A stretch of 64,000 nt of DNA from Rotaria socialis (Eukaryota > Rotifera > Eurotatoria > Philodinida > Philodinidae): contig CAJNYU010000030.1 of the NCBI GenBank assembly GCA_905331475.1, positions 1 to 64,000 on the forward strand. Reading direction: 5' to 3'. The notes beneath the pieces were generated by a model. It was not told the DNA's origin. It ran no database searches and saw only the letters and a list, made by a program, of their open reading frames with translations. The translations under genes and the position numbers were made by a program. This document shows positions 46,471-58,602 of the stretch, piece after piece; positions within the stretch are counted from its first letter, which is position 1, and the number at the start of each line of letters is the position of its first letter.

Positions 46471-49041
46471 ATGGAAAGCAATAATGAAAATAGATGGTCG
46501 GTCTCGATCGATCATCCTGATGTGTTCTCAATACATCGCGTTTATGATCAAGAATCACCTTCAACAACGAGTACTTGGGATGTAGAGCGATCTGTGGCGA
46601 CGAGTAATTGGGATTTAGAGTCACTTCCGAAAAACAATGCTTGGGATGTAGAACCATCTCCGAAGCTCAATGCTTGGAATACACAATCGTCGTCATCATT
46701 TCAGGCTTATGACCAGGCGAATACGTCAACGAAAAGTGACACCATCAAAACTAAAAGGTAATGGATTGAGTAGTTTTTTTTTCTACATTGATCTATGCGT
46801 TCGTTTACCATGTTGTTCTGTTTTATTATAGCGAACGATATAGGAAAAAAGAAATCATTTTATGGATTCTTATCGGATTCTCAGTGGGTGGGATTGCATT
46901 AGCAGCGGTGACTACTGCTTACGTACTAGACCTATCATCACAAAGTATGACATTAAACTGTAAAGTTTGAAATAGTTTAGCAGTATAAATATTCATTTTT
47001 AAAACCAATCAATCATTATCAACAAAGTATTTAAAAAGAAAAGATCTGAGTTAGTATTTTTCGAGTGGGGCCGGTCCAAGTGTAAGCCGATCTTGCACTT
47101 ATCAAACACTTTCATCCATAAAGGATTGTAGTGACTCTCCCAATATAGAAGATCGAAAGAAGTGTTTTTAGTAAATGCATCAATACCGAGAATGAAAACA
47201 CTGCTCCAACTTCTTTGACTCAACTCAAAAACAAAATTCTAAGAACTTCACAAAGAGTTTCTACACATCTTCAGCTATGCGAATAGAATCACCTAAAATC
47301 GCATCATTCGCGCATAATCTCAGTTTGGTAATTAAATGCTTTATACACAATAGCTTTAATGAATTACATTTCATTACTTTTTTTATCTTGAACTTTTATG
47401 TATAATCATCTACAGCTACTGCAACCTCAACAACGACGACAACCACAACAACAACCTCAACAACGACGTCTACAACTTGTGAGATTCTCTTATCTATTTT
47501 AAGCACCAGAAAAGTTTCTGAAACTATACTTTGAAAAACTAAAATGGATTGCAATCGCACGAGTGCTTTGATACTTATGAATCGCCATGACTATATAGAT
47601 CTTTAGATATTAAATGTTTAGGATTTTATGAATCATTGATCTAATTATAAATTCGATTAGTTTATAAATTACTATTTTTGATTTTCATTAAAACAAACAC
47701 ATTCACCTATAGTTCTCAACATTTCTACGACCTGATTTGCATTTAAAATATATTTTGATTTGAAAACATTTGTAAAATTTCATTTTAGCTACGTCTACTA
47801 CAACAGCTGCATTCATTGATCAAGCCTTTTGGCCACTTGATAACAACACTCTTGAATTATACAATGGCCTTAATGGCGTGCTTTCTGGTACTCCATCGTA
47901 TACAACTAGTTTTCTTGGTTATGGAGCCGCTATTAGTCTTAGTCAAGCATCATCACAATATGTTTATATTTCACCAACAGTCATTCCTTTAGATTCGCGT
48001 AGTTTCACCATTGAAGCATGGATTTTTCCGACTGGTTTTACCGCAAGTGATTTTGGAATATTTGGTCAATGTCAAGCTACAATTACCAATCGATGCTTAC
48101 ACTTCACATCACGAAACATAATGTTATACTGCGGTTTCTTTGCCAATGACATAGCAGGTGTTACTACACTAACCATGAATGCTTGGAGCCACGTCGCTTG
48201 TGTTTACGATTCAACTGCACGAATACAACAAGTCTGGCTCAATGGCGTGCTTGATGCTTCACGTTCCGCGAGCCCTTATCAGGGTTTATACGGAGCCACA
48301 ACCATTGGTGCCACATTCAGCTCAGGTGTCGCTGCAGGTTTCAATGGTTATATCGATCAAGTTCGATTTGAATCGAGAGCTAAAAATGCTACTGAGCTGT
48401 TGAATGATGCTACTCTGTATGTCTATTATTCATTTGATGGTGGTTCTCTTGTTGATAATGGCATTAATGGTATCAATGGAACTGCTTCGGGAAGTGTAGT
48501 TAGTACAACAGGTCGATTGAATGGAGCAGTTCAATTTAGTTCGAGTTCCTATATATATTACACGTATCCACCATTTTACTTTTTGGGTATTAGTAATCAA
48601 TCTTTCAGTATATCTTTATGGGCAAACCCGACAGGTAGCTATCCTGCATCGACACTGGTTTATGTGCTACAAAACCTTGGTTAGTGTGTTCACTTTATAG
48701 TGATGAACTCGACTGGATTGTTAAGCGCACATCTGTGGAATGGTCACGATATTACCGCTACTGGTTCTATAATTCCGTTAAATAGCTGGACACATATTGG
48801 ATACACGTATAGTTACAGTAATGGCCTGAGATTATATATCAATGGTAATCTATATTCATTTACGGGAAGTTTTATATTTACCGCCTCTGGAGTTCCTATG
48901 CATATGATTTTGGGTAGTGATGGAGATGGAACCAACTGCGCTCCAGGTTATGGAGGTCCTTTTACTGGTGCTCTCGATGAGTTCTACCTGCATACCCGTG
49001 AAATAACAGCATCAGAAGTTCAAAAACTGGCGAATCCTTAA
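46471..49041 (+). pseudogene. LamG/ConA-like membrane protein gene interrupted by an in-frame TAG
   Basis: Four exons (46471-46757, 46832-46944, 47416-47478, 47789-49041). The N-terminal about 95 residues are cytoplasmic-looking with Trp-containing repeats (TWDVERS, NWDLESL, AWDVEPS, AWNTQSS). A membrane span (EIILWILIGFSVGGIALAAV), a mucin-like Thr stretch and two laminin-G/concanavalin-like domains (AFWPLDNN, SFTIEAWIFPTG, then SFSISLWANPTGS and SWTHIGYTY) follow. Codon 48682-48684 is TAG, after 452 residues; the same frame then stays open 119 more codons to the stop at 49039-49041, completing the second domain. GT (48680-48681) and an AG (about 48704) could only form an intron of about 25 nt, too short. 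So it is a fresh pseudogene, a truncated but functional allele, a read-through case or a sequencing error. The type II topology is typical of rotifer surface proteins. Confidence 0.8.
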
Positions 49042-49774
49042 ACTATGATTTACCTTTTGATTATCTTTGGCTCACACTTCTCTTTGCTTGTTTTCTTTTT
49101 CGACAAGGCAAATACTTTATTGATTTTATATATACGTTCATACACGCACCTTATTAGTAGAATGATGCTGTAGTAATAATTGCATAGATCTCACATTATA
49201 GTGTCAAATAAAAAAAAGATATTAAGTGATAGATATTTCATGATACATTTAAACTTTACATGAGAGTATTGCAGTTAACCTTTGAAAACACTGCTAGATG
49301 TAATCTATTGAAACTTGCGGAAGGTAATTTTATTAGCTACGAGTCACACATTCTTTTAAGCAAAACAACGGTGACTTGTGTTTCGCATCATTGAAAAGTG
49401 AAACTCGTTCGTATGAGAATATATCGGAATAATTTAAAACTAGGAAGCATAAGAATGAAGGAGCAATTAAATTTGATTGGTATATTTTCACTTGATATTG
49501 CTTTGTATTAAATCTATTCCAACAGATCAACGAAATGTAATCATTTCTTTCATTTTGCTTTATTAAATATTTGCACATTATTATGTATTTATCAGAAACA
49601 AAAAAATTAAAATATTCCATAAAACTATTAACGATAAATAAATTTTGCACTTTTGTGTTTTGTTTTCTACACTCATCATCTAATCGTTTATAAAAATTAC
49701 AATGGATAGAAGAGAAATCACCGGAAATGAGAACAGCAGAAAAAGAAAAATAAGCATTCTATCATTACGGAAAA
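49042..49774. other. convergent intergenic spacer
   Basis: About 730 nt between the LamG-like gene and the SLC12 gene, both ending here. AATAAA-type motifs occur on both strands (for example GTCAAATAAAAA near 49201). A 105-codon minus-strand ORF (49333-49650) shows no motif and is probably chance. Confidence 0.5.
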
Positions 49775-52700
49775 CTACGAATAATAAGTAAGAACATTTT
49801 TCTGATTACCACGTAAAAATAAAACTGGTGGTAAGTTATAACTAATGGCATCTAAATAAGCAAGATATAAGCCAGCCGATATCAATTGCTTACGTGGAAT
49901 TGGTAATGTACTAAAAGACGAAAACAAAAACAGTAAAATTTTATTCTTAATTCATCGATAGAAATAACATACAGAACAATAAGTGTAGATTTTGAACTAT
50001 ATTCTAATAAATATTCATGTAATTTTAAGCCACGTCTCATCTTTTCTTTATTTGCTTCGTATTCACTATCAGTTATACGATATTTATCTTCATTTTGATT
50101 CCATGTTTGTAAAATTTGATTAAATCTTTCTGATTCATGTTCATTTGGTGTCTTATTAAGACCATGAAGAACATGTAAATCTGTATAATTTATTCGAAAT
50201 TTTTTTAACAATGACGCCATCGCTAAATGCTGTTTTTCAGCATCAACATTTTCACCGGATACACATGAAAATATACGAAATTGAGAATGACGCCATCGTT
50301 TTCGTCTTCGTAACAGATACGGTAACAATAATGTCAAACCACCATCATCAAATAACCACCAAACATCAATTATCGTTGATAACGAATGTTTAGAATGAAA
50401 AACGTTCATTGTTATTAAAGCACCTTTATTTAATATTGTATTTTTTAACATTCCAACATTTGATTGACGTGGTTGTGAACACTTCGAATTACGACGCAAT
50501 GGACTTGAAGAAACAAATTCTTCAGGTTTTTCTTCATCAACACTATCTTCATTGTCATCATCATCATCTTGATCTCCTGGTAAATCTATTTTTGGCACAA
50601 AAATGCCTTCTCTTTTGTATGTGTATCAAAATAAAACAAATCGTTTGATTTACCTTGTCCGAAAAAGTCAGTAAAATCAAGTCCACTTTGAAGACGTAAA
50701 ATTCCAACGCCATAATTAAGATCAAGTGCATCATGTAGTATATTAAAATAATCGACCGTTGATTGTGGTTTTGTTAGCCAGTCATTTTTAAAACCAAGAA
50801 ATACTACATTTGGACGCATTTTACCAACGCCCACGCACTAGATAAAAAGAAAAATAAGTACATAAAATCATTAAATTGAGTTGCTTCCGTGCGTGGTGAC
50901 AATATATCCATTGGAAAAAAATCTTGCTCAGTAATCGAAAAGTTTGGAATCATTTCATTTTTTTGACATCTGAGTTGATCTTTGAACAGACTTTGTCGTT
51001 CATTTATTTATGTTCAGGATTAGTTCTGACGCTGGTCTTAAAAGTTTTGCATTTGTGTTTTTTCTACCTCAAACACGTTTTTTTTTGTCCTATTCTGACA
51101 CAAGTGAATCTCATTTCATCTTCCAGATATTCTATACTAGCTGATAGCAATCGTATTCACGTTTCGGTAGATTAGATTTTAATATTTAATAAGAGCAGAT
51201 TGACATTTAAAGATGAATAACGTTCAAGTTTTCCTAGGTAACTTCTATCTCATATAATTCAAATCTCAGGACGATACGCAAGAATTGATCTTCATGAGTA
51301 TTCATCATTGCTTACTTGTAACAATGCAATTGTACCATGCCGAATAGTTGGTGCAATAATAGTTTGATAAAACGCTTTTGCATTTCGTTTCTTTAACCAT
51401 GCTTCACCATTTTCTTTTTGGTCAGATATTTTTATATTTACTAATGGGTCATCCTGAATGAAAAAATTGCAAATGTAAAGAACGAGTCTTCTATTTATTT
51501 ACCAAAATAACATGACCGCAAATCATTAGACTATATCCATGAGAGACCAATGATCCGAGATCAACTAGTGCTGGCCGAGCCACCGGGTTTCCAGTTAAAA
51601 CTAACATTTGCGGTCGAAAATTTTTTACGTGTTCTTGTACACCTTCTAATTTTAATGTTGCATCAAGTGCTCGTCGATATGTATGAGCTTCGACCGACGA
51701 ACCCCAATTGACTTCTAATTAATTGAAACTCTTTAATAAAATCATTAATTGCCAAAATCGATTGTTACCTGGTTTTGTTGTTCGAACATACAGAAAGATG
51801 CCACCACTAATAACTAGTGTTATTAAAGCTGTGTACCTAAAAAACAAAGTGATGATAGAAATTAGTGAATTTTTGTTTTTGTTTTTTTAATATTATTACC
51901 AGTTGATAATAAACATGATTCCTACGCACAATAATGCACCGACCAATGCTAACCATTTATTATAATATCGAAAAGCAGGTCTCCAACCACTTGCCTTAGC
52001 TAATGAAGCGTCAAAACATGAATAGTTAACTAGAGCATATGTCATAAGAAAAAAATTTGAAATAATTGGTGCAACATGATTTAGTTGTCCTTAAAGAACA
52101 AAAATGAAATATTTTCTAGAAAAATTCCTACAAAACTTTCTTATACCTATTGCGGTAAATAAGACAGCAATGAAATATGTTAGGAAATAGGCTCGATGTG
52201 GCTCATCGGATTTTCCGCTACCAGCTGAAAAATATTTCAAACTAGGAAATATCATATCACGACAAACAGCTTGAAATATTTTAGGTGCACCAACAAGACT
52301 TGCTAAAAAAAATAGTAAATCTTATTTAGAAGAAGAAAAATAACAAAGACAAACTGACCTAAAGCACTTGATAATGTTGCAGCAAAAATGCCCGCTAATA
52401 TCATCCACAAAAAAGACAATAAGTTTCAGAATATGAATGTTTTAAACTCACCCGTAATAATCGGACCAAATGCAGATATCATTCGCATGGTTTGATAATT
52501 ATAAATTAAACCTGATTTACAATCTAAATCGTCTGTATTTGATGAACAATTAATTATCTGTATCACACTTCCATTACTTCGTTCATAATAATCCACTTAA
52601 ATTCCAGAAAAAAAGCAAAAAGTGATTTATTTAATTCCATAGAAAAATCCTACGCGTTACATCTCGGCGTGTTGTACATCCCGATATAATACAAAAAATA

Positions 52701-54445
52701 AAATAAACAGATGAAGTAAGAACAATTGCAGCATTAGTACCCAGTGGAATGGCTTTTGATGGATTCTTGAATAAGATAAAAATCAAGTTTAATTGAAATA
52801 ACTATCTCGAATTACTTTTAAATTTCCGGAAATATTTGCGCCAGCAAGAATTCCTGTGACTGAAGGAAAAAAAACACCAAAAACATGTTGGAATGATTCA
52901 CCATTTGCAAATCTTGGTCCGAAATTTTCTTTGATGACTTTCCCTAAATTGAAATAATTTAATTCGATTAAAATTTTTCTAGAAAACAAAAACCCACATG
53001 AATATCCTTCAAAACCATGACGTCGTTTATATTCTGTCACTGGTAAAAGAGAACCAATAAAAAAGTTCAATAACGATGCTGACAATGCTATAAGTAATAT
53101 TATTTGTACAACTGTTTCACCACGCATACCAATCAATGCAATACCCAATATTATTGTTATTGTAATAACACCTAAACATATGCAAGTTAAATCTACGAAA
53201 ACAATAGGAACAAAAAAGAATACCAATTATTCGAACAATATTAACAGATTCTCCATCAGCAACAGTTCCTAATATTTTCACATTATTTTCCTAGAAAACT
53301 TAAATTTAATAAAAAAATATTTATTCGCCTCATTTCCATTACTTTAAGAAGATCACGAATTGTTTCAGCAAAACCAATAGTATACATTGCAGCTGCTACT
53401 GCATCTATGCGAGAAGAAAAAGCGATTTCTTTTTGGTTAATATTTATTCAAAGTGAATTCTTACTAGCAAATGAAAAAACTAAACCAATAGCACCACCAA
53501 ATTCTGGACCAAGACTACGCGATATTAAATAATATGTTCCACCACCTTTAACTTCACCATTCGTGCAAATAGCACTCATTGATAGACCAGTTAGAACAGT
53601 TACTGCCGTTGAAGTAAGAACAATTATTGCCGCTAAACCAAGACCCGCTTGACCAGTCACCCAAGATAAACGAAGAAAAAGCATAACACCAAATATGTTT
53701 AAAACACACCGAATCTAGATAAAGAAAGATTTGACTAAAACTTTTCAATTCTTTTTTTCTTAACGCACAAAAACACCAATGATCCATCCGAATTTAACAA
53801 CGTCAATCTTCGGTCTGACGTCTAATTGTGATAGTTGATCTATTTGTGGTGTTAACGTGCTTAACAATTCAGAATTTAAATCAATTGTTGATCCTAATCT
53901 AAATCTTCCTGATGCACTAGCTGTTTCATGTAATGCTTCAAGTGTCGGTCGACTTTTTGGTTCAGGTGACGTTATGGAAAATAAATTTCTATAATGATCA
54001 ACATGTGGCAAAGCATCAATTGTATCATATGAACATATTTCTTTATTTTCATCTTCAGTTGATGTACAATTAGTATTGATGTCTGTTGTTCGCGGCAGAA
54101 CAGATGACGTACTACCACTTTCATTCGCGTCATCTCCAACGAAAATTTTTATATTGGTAGTATTTGAAATTGAAGTTCTTCCAACTGTTTGTGATAAACC
54201 TAATTTATTACAAAAACAAATGTAGTTGCTTAATCTCCTTTTGTATTTTCGTTTTATATAATGAACATACTATTGGGTATACTAATTGCTTTGCCCAATG
54301 AATTTTCCGTATTTGTATTATTATTAGACACTTTAGCTATTTGAAAACGAGCACTACTCACGGATCGACCCATGCCAGAATTTGTGTCATTAATCGTAGC
54401 ATCGCTCGGAATCTCATTTTCCGAATTATTTATATTAAACATCAT
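49775..54445 (-). CDS. Na-K-Cl/Na-Cl-type cation-chloride cotransporter (SLC12A1-3 group)
   Basis: Eighteen exons, 1091 residues, in frame throughout; exon 1 is 54445-54271, exon 2 is 54199-53769, exon 3 is 53714-53465, the last two are 50585-49973 and 49910-49775. Electroneutral plasma-membrane uptake of chloride with sodium (and possibly potassium). Seen in order: an RFQI docking motif for SPAK/OSR1-type kinases (residues 33-36), the phosphoregulatory region [23 protein letters not shown], then the 12-helix transporter core ([76 protein letters not shown]) and a long C-terminal domain ([31 protein letters not shown]) ending [12 protein letters not shown]. These fit SLC12A1/2/3 rather than the KCC branch. 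Exon 10 is only 36 nt. Exon 8 must end at 52654 (donor GTAGGA), not at the GTAACG just before it, to hold phase. An acidic run (DDDDDNED) lies in the C-terminal domain. Confidence 0.95.
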
Positions 54446-54767
54446 CGATATTTTGTATTAATCTAAAATATAATAGAATTAATCATGCTACTACTGCGTA
54501 TCATTAGTCTGAGCAAGACGACATGAAAACAAACAGACTGACATTCATTTGTAAGTGAATTAGGAATCTTATTTTATACTTACATTGCTAAGAAAAAGAA
54601 GAACACGATCTTCTCTCTTCGCATGTCATTATATGACGTACTGTTTTGGCAAATGACAAATTAATATGCACTACAGGTTTAGCGGAAGATCAACAGGCAG
54701 TTACTATTACCAATGTGACTTGTCTTAGAAAAGAAAACATTTCTCATTCTTTTGTTGATAAATTGAT

Positions 54768-54802
<35 letters not shown>

Positions 54803-56884
54803 ATGATATAAAACACAAGTTTTTAATTGATTCCATATTACGTATATATTCAGCTTAGCCAACTATTCGAACACACAAATGCTATTTTTCATCTTCTATG
54901 ATAATCGATTTGTTTTCACTTTGTCTCAAAAAAACAAAAATCTAATCAGTTACCAATGAGCAACCTCTTTGTGTCAAAAAAAGTAAACAATAACAGCCTG
55001 CCAATAGAGACAGCTGGCCTTCGTGATAAATTTCGTCATCAAATAAATTGATGACTAAGCTAAATGAAGTCAAGCGTAGAACAAGAAAACAGCCAGATAT
55101 GATTAGTGTAACATTTTCCAAAGGATTAATGTCCTATGGTGAGAATGAAAACGGATCTGTACGTATAATATGAATATAAAAGAAGGTAATATTCTTGCAA
55201 ACTAGTAATGAGAAAGAATTCATCAAGAGAAATGACTTGTTGGTATGGTTGATTCTATACGTGACTGGCATTTCTCGTCTGCTTCTCGCTAAAAAAAAAA
55301 GGAAATGATAGAGAATAAAATAATTATTTATTTACTCGCTTGAATGAAGAATTCACTCGACAACTGTAAAAGAAAAGCAAGAAAAACACAGAAATAAGAA
55401 TACCTGCCTCGGAAACTATTAACACCAAATTACATATTTCATACTACTTACAAACTCATTCATATTCTGGCCATATAAGAGAAATGTTCAAAGGAACAAC
55501 AAGAAAAAATAACATTGTTTTAGCAACAATTCTCGTATCTTTGACGTAAAGAATTGAATACATGATCTATAGGGTCTTTCTTTTTCTCCTGTACTCTCCA
55601 ATAACACATTCGATTTTTTCAGGATATGTAATCACTAAGTTTTAGAGGCAAACAGAGACACATACTGTAAAAGAAAGAAAAGAATTATAATGGAATGCAA
55701 CAACTCGGAGAACGGAAGAAGGAAAAAAAGCGAGCATGTTGCATGCATGTATAATTTGCCATGTCTCTTTATTTTTCTCCCATTGTCAAGCGTAATATAG
55801 AGAAAACCTCATAGTCAAACGAACTCGATCAGCTTGTTCAAGTACCTAAAGGAGAATAAACAGAAACGACTTTTAAGTGTAACAACTTGACTGATAAAAT
55901 CGATACATTAATTGAGCCAAACTTTTTTATTCTAACACGCAATTATTTTCGACTAGGTAAGACGAAAAAGATTAATAGTTTTTAAGCACTCGCCGTTGAA
56001 TGCATTTATTACGGACAAAATTTATTTTTGATGCCTGTTGCAATATAACATCAAGTTAACAATAGGAATATAATAAAAGGCAAAAATGACTTTCTTAGTC
56101 TAGTTCTTTACTCTGCAAGCTCTTTCTCTTATCATTCATTTATTGTCATCTAGTACCGGAATAAATAAGTCCTTGATTATGTATACATACTGTTGCACAG
56201 TTCTGGCAAAATTATTCGCATATGATTATGTTATAGTATCTCTGATGTATATGACTCGAAAATAATTATTCTAATTAGTTATTTTCTTCGGTTTAAAAGG
56301 ATACTGATCTTGCTTAGTATGATGTTCGATTGGTTTTCTCTTGAGATCGAAGAAGAAGAAGAAGAAAAGAAATGCAATGCCGCAGCAATAATTAATATCT
56401 TAAAGAATCTCCTTCACGCCGAAGCATACACCCACATAAATAAACAATATATAAATATTATTTTTCTTTTTTCTAAGAAAAACACGTTTAGCCGGTTTAT
56501 CTAAGAGCCGTAGTGATAACTATCCTTGACACGCATAGTCAGAGCGTACTATCTCGACGGCAGCTTGCACTGCTGTGCTCACGCATATGAGTCAAGATTT
56601 GCTCTTGTTTCCATGATAAGCAAGTATTATACTCCGTTTCAATTTTGTTTCTATTAGAATGACGATAAATCAATACATTCACATAATTTATTCATAGCAA
56701 TATTTAACAATGTTTATCGATAAATAATAATAATAATAAGCTTTTTTTTTAAATTTTATAGTATCTGCCAATAAATAATTTAAGAAAATATCTCAAGAAA
56801 TAGAATTCGTGATTAAGAATGATTAAAGATGATAATCTTAGAGTAACAAAGAATACATTGAAAGCCAAGTTTACTTATTCCAAT
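54446..56884. other. upstream region of the SLC12 gene, no genes recognised
   Basis: An AG at 54463-54464 lies 17 nt before the SLC12 ATG and may be a trans- or cis-splice acceptor. A TA tract lies at about 54770-54798. ORFs are 70 codons or fewer and lack motifs. Confidence 0.5.
54770..54798. repeat. TA dinucleotide tract
   Basis: About 14 TA units. Confidence 0.9.
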
Positions 56885-58432
56885 CCCATGTAAAAATAAA
56901 TCGCGAAAAATCTGATTAAATTTGATTTTGTTCGGAAAATCGATTAAAACAACTAATATTAGATTACTTTCCCATAAATAATCAACTAAAACCGATTTTC
57001 ATGTGCAATAATCGATTAAAATCCATTTTAATCAGAAAAATCTAGATAATCGNAAAGTTCAAAGATATCGAAAATAATTTATTTTTCTGTGATAAATGAA
57101 AATCATCACGTAATTTTCGTCGATTTGCATCGCTGATCATCAATTTTTGTTACGAAGTTTTATAATCGACTATCATTGGCACTAATGGCGATAATAAACG
57201 AAAATGTAATTTTTCGGTTAGTGTCGATTAAAATTCTTTAAAAACTTATTAAAAATCGATAAAAATCGTTTAATTATAATCAATTATTAATCAATTTTTT
57301 ATCGATTTTAATCTGATTTAAATTCAAATATTTTTACATGGGTAGACCTGTCTTGGTTGAAAAATTGAGCCTACCCTAGACTGAAATCGTTCCGCCGCCC
57401 CTGCCTTTTGTGTATGATGACTATTCAAATGGGAAAATCATTTTTGAAATAAGTTTCCGGAAAAAAACACATCTTCAGTCATTATATATTGCTTGATGAG
57501 CACAAGGAGAATTAGTAAAAGACTTCCTAAACTACAAGCGTTTTCCTAACGAAGTCAACTATGTGAAATCAATTATAATAGGACGAAATTCTAATATAGT
57601 ATGCAAGGGAATCAAGTTTAATCAATTTTTCTACTATAATCCATTTTAATTGATTTTTCTATTATAATCCATTTTAATTGATGTCTGATGTAATTGCGCC
57701 ATCTCAAATGGAATTAACTTATATAGGGGTTCCAACTTAACTATATTTGAATGATTCTGATTCACAGGCAATTGATTGTGAATATTAGGAATCTAAAAAA
57801 ATCATTAAAAAATTAGGGTTTTATGTTCGAATCTCGGGAAAAGCACACTTTTCGCGCCTAATGATTAAATTTGATTACAATGTGATAATAGATTAAAATC
57901 GATTGCAAGGAAATAATAAATTATAATGGTTTACAGTCTAGGAATTGATTAAATGGATTACAAGATAATAAGAGATTAATATCTACAAAACACGTAACCA
58001 TAGATTCAAATCGATGAATCAGTAAAATGGAAATACCTTGAGTACCATATAAGAAATGGATTACTATGGATTTAAGATGATAATATATTACAATTAATAA
58101 AAAATATGAGCATGGATTAAGTGAATGAGAATATGTGGATCGATGAATTCCCATCAAGATAGCCATAAGTTAAAATCAATTTTTTTGTGATTATAAATCT
58201 ATTTTAATGGCACTGTTATAACCCTAGTTTAATTATTATTTAGATCGAAAAAATTGATTATAATCGATTGGTCAATAATCAATTATAATAGATTTTAAAA
58301 TAATCGATTATAATCAATTTTTTCGATCTAAAAAATGATTAAACTAGGGTTATAACAGTGCCATTAAAATAGATTTATAATCACACGAAAATCAATTATA
58401 ATCAGATTTTTCGCGATTTATTTTTACATGGG
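56885..58432. repeat. 1.55-kb inverted-repeat element rich in TAATCGATTA
   Basis: The two ends are a perfect 34-bp inverted pair beginning CCCATGTAAAAATAAATCGC, at 56885-56918 and 58399-58432. An internal TTTTTACATGGG at 57331-57342 resembles the same terminus, so a shorter copy (56885-57342) may be abutted or nested. The interior is dominated by GATTA/TAATC and AATCGATTATAATCGATT phrases. It includes a hairpin around 58188-58382 (arms with GGCACTGTTATAACCCTAGT) and a tandem 33-nt duplication at about 57619-57682. No ORF of note; one ambiguous base (N) is at 57053. Confidence 0.75.
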
Positions 58433-58579
58433 TATACGATGGTAAACTTTTTCATCATGGCAATGTTTTTATATTAGAAAAAGTTATTTACTCTTTAAGA
58501 ATCAACCAACTTATTTAATGAGTATTGTTTTGTCGGCTGCATACTTTCATGATAACTTTTCTATGATCGAATCAAGTAC

Positions 58580-58602
58580 CATTATATATATATATATATA
58601 TT
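58580..58602. repeat. TA dinucleotide tract
   Basis: Eleven or so TA/AT units within AT-rich sequence. Confidence 0.85.

Noticed and set aside
48680-48705. 25-nt intron removing the TAG in the LamG-like gene
   Set aside because: GT and AG are present, but such an intron would be far below the 45-nt minimum seen elsewhere in the window and would not keep frame with the downstream domain.
49333-49650. 105-codon minus-strand ORF between convergent genes
   Set aside because: No motif, no splice context, AT-rich composition typical of the spacer.
52661-52667. GTAACG donor at the end of SLC12 exon 8
   Set aside because: It breaks the reading phase with exon 9; the GTAGGA donor 7 nt further gives the expected RDVTLDYY junction.
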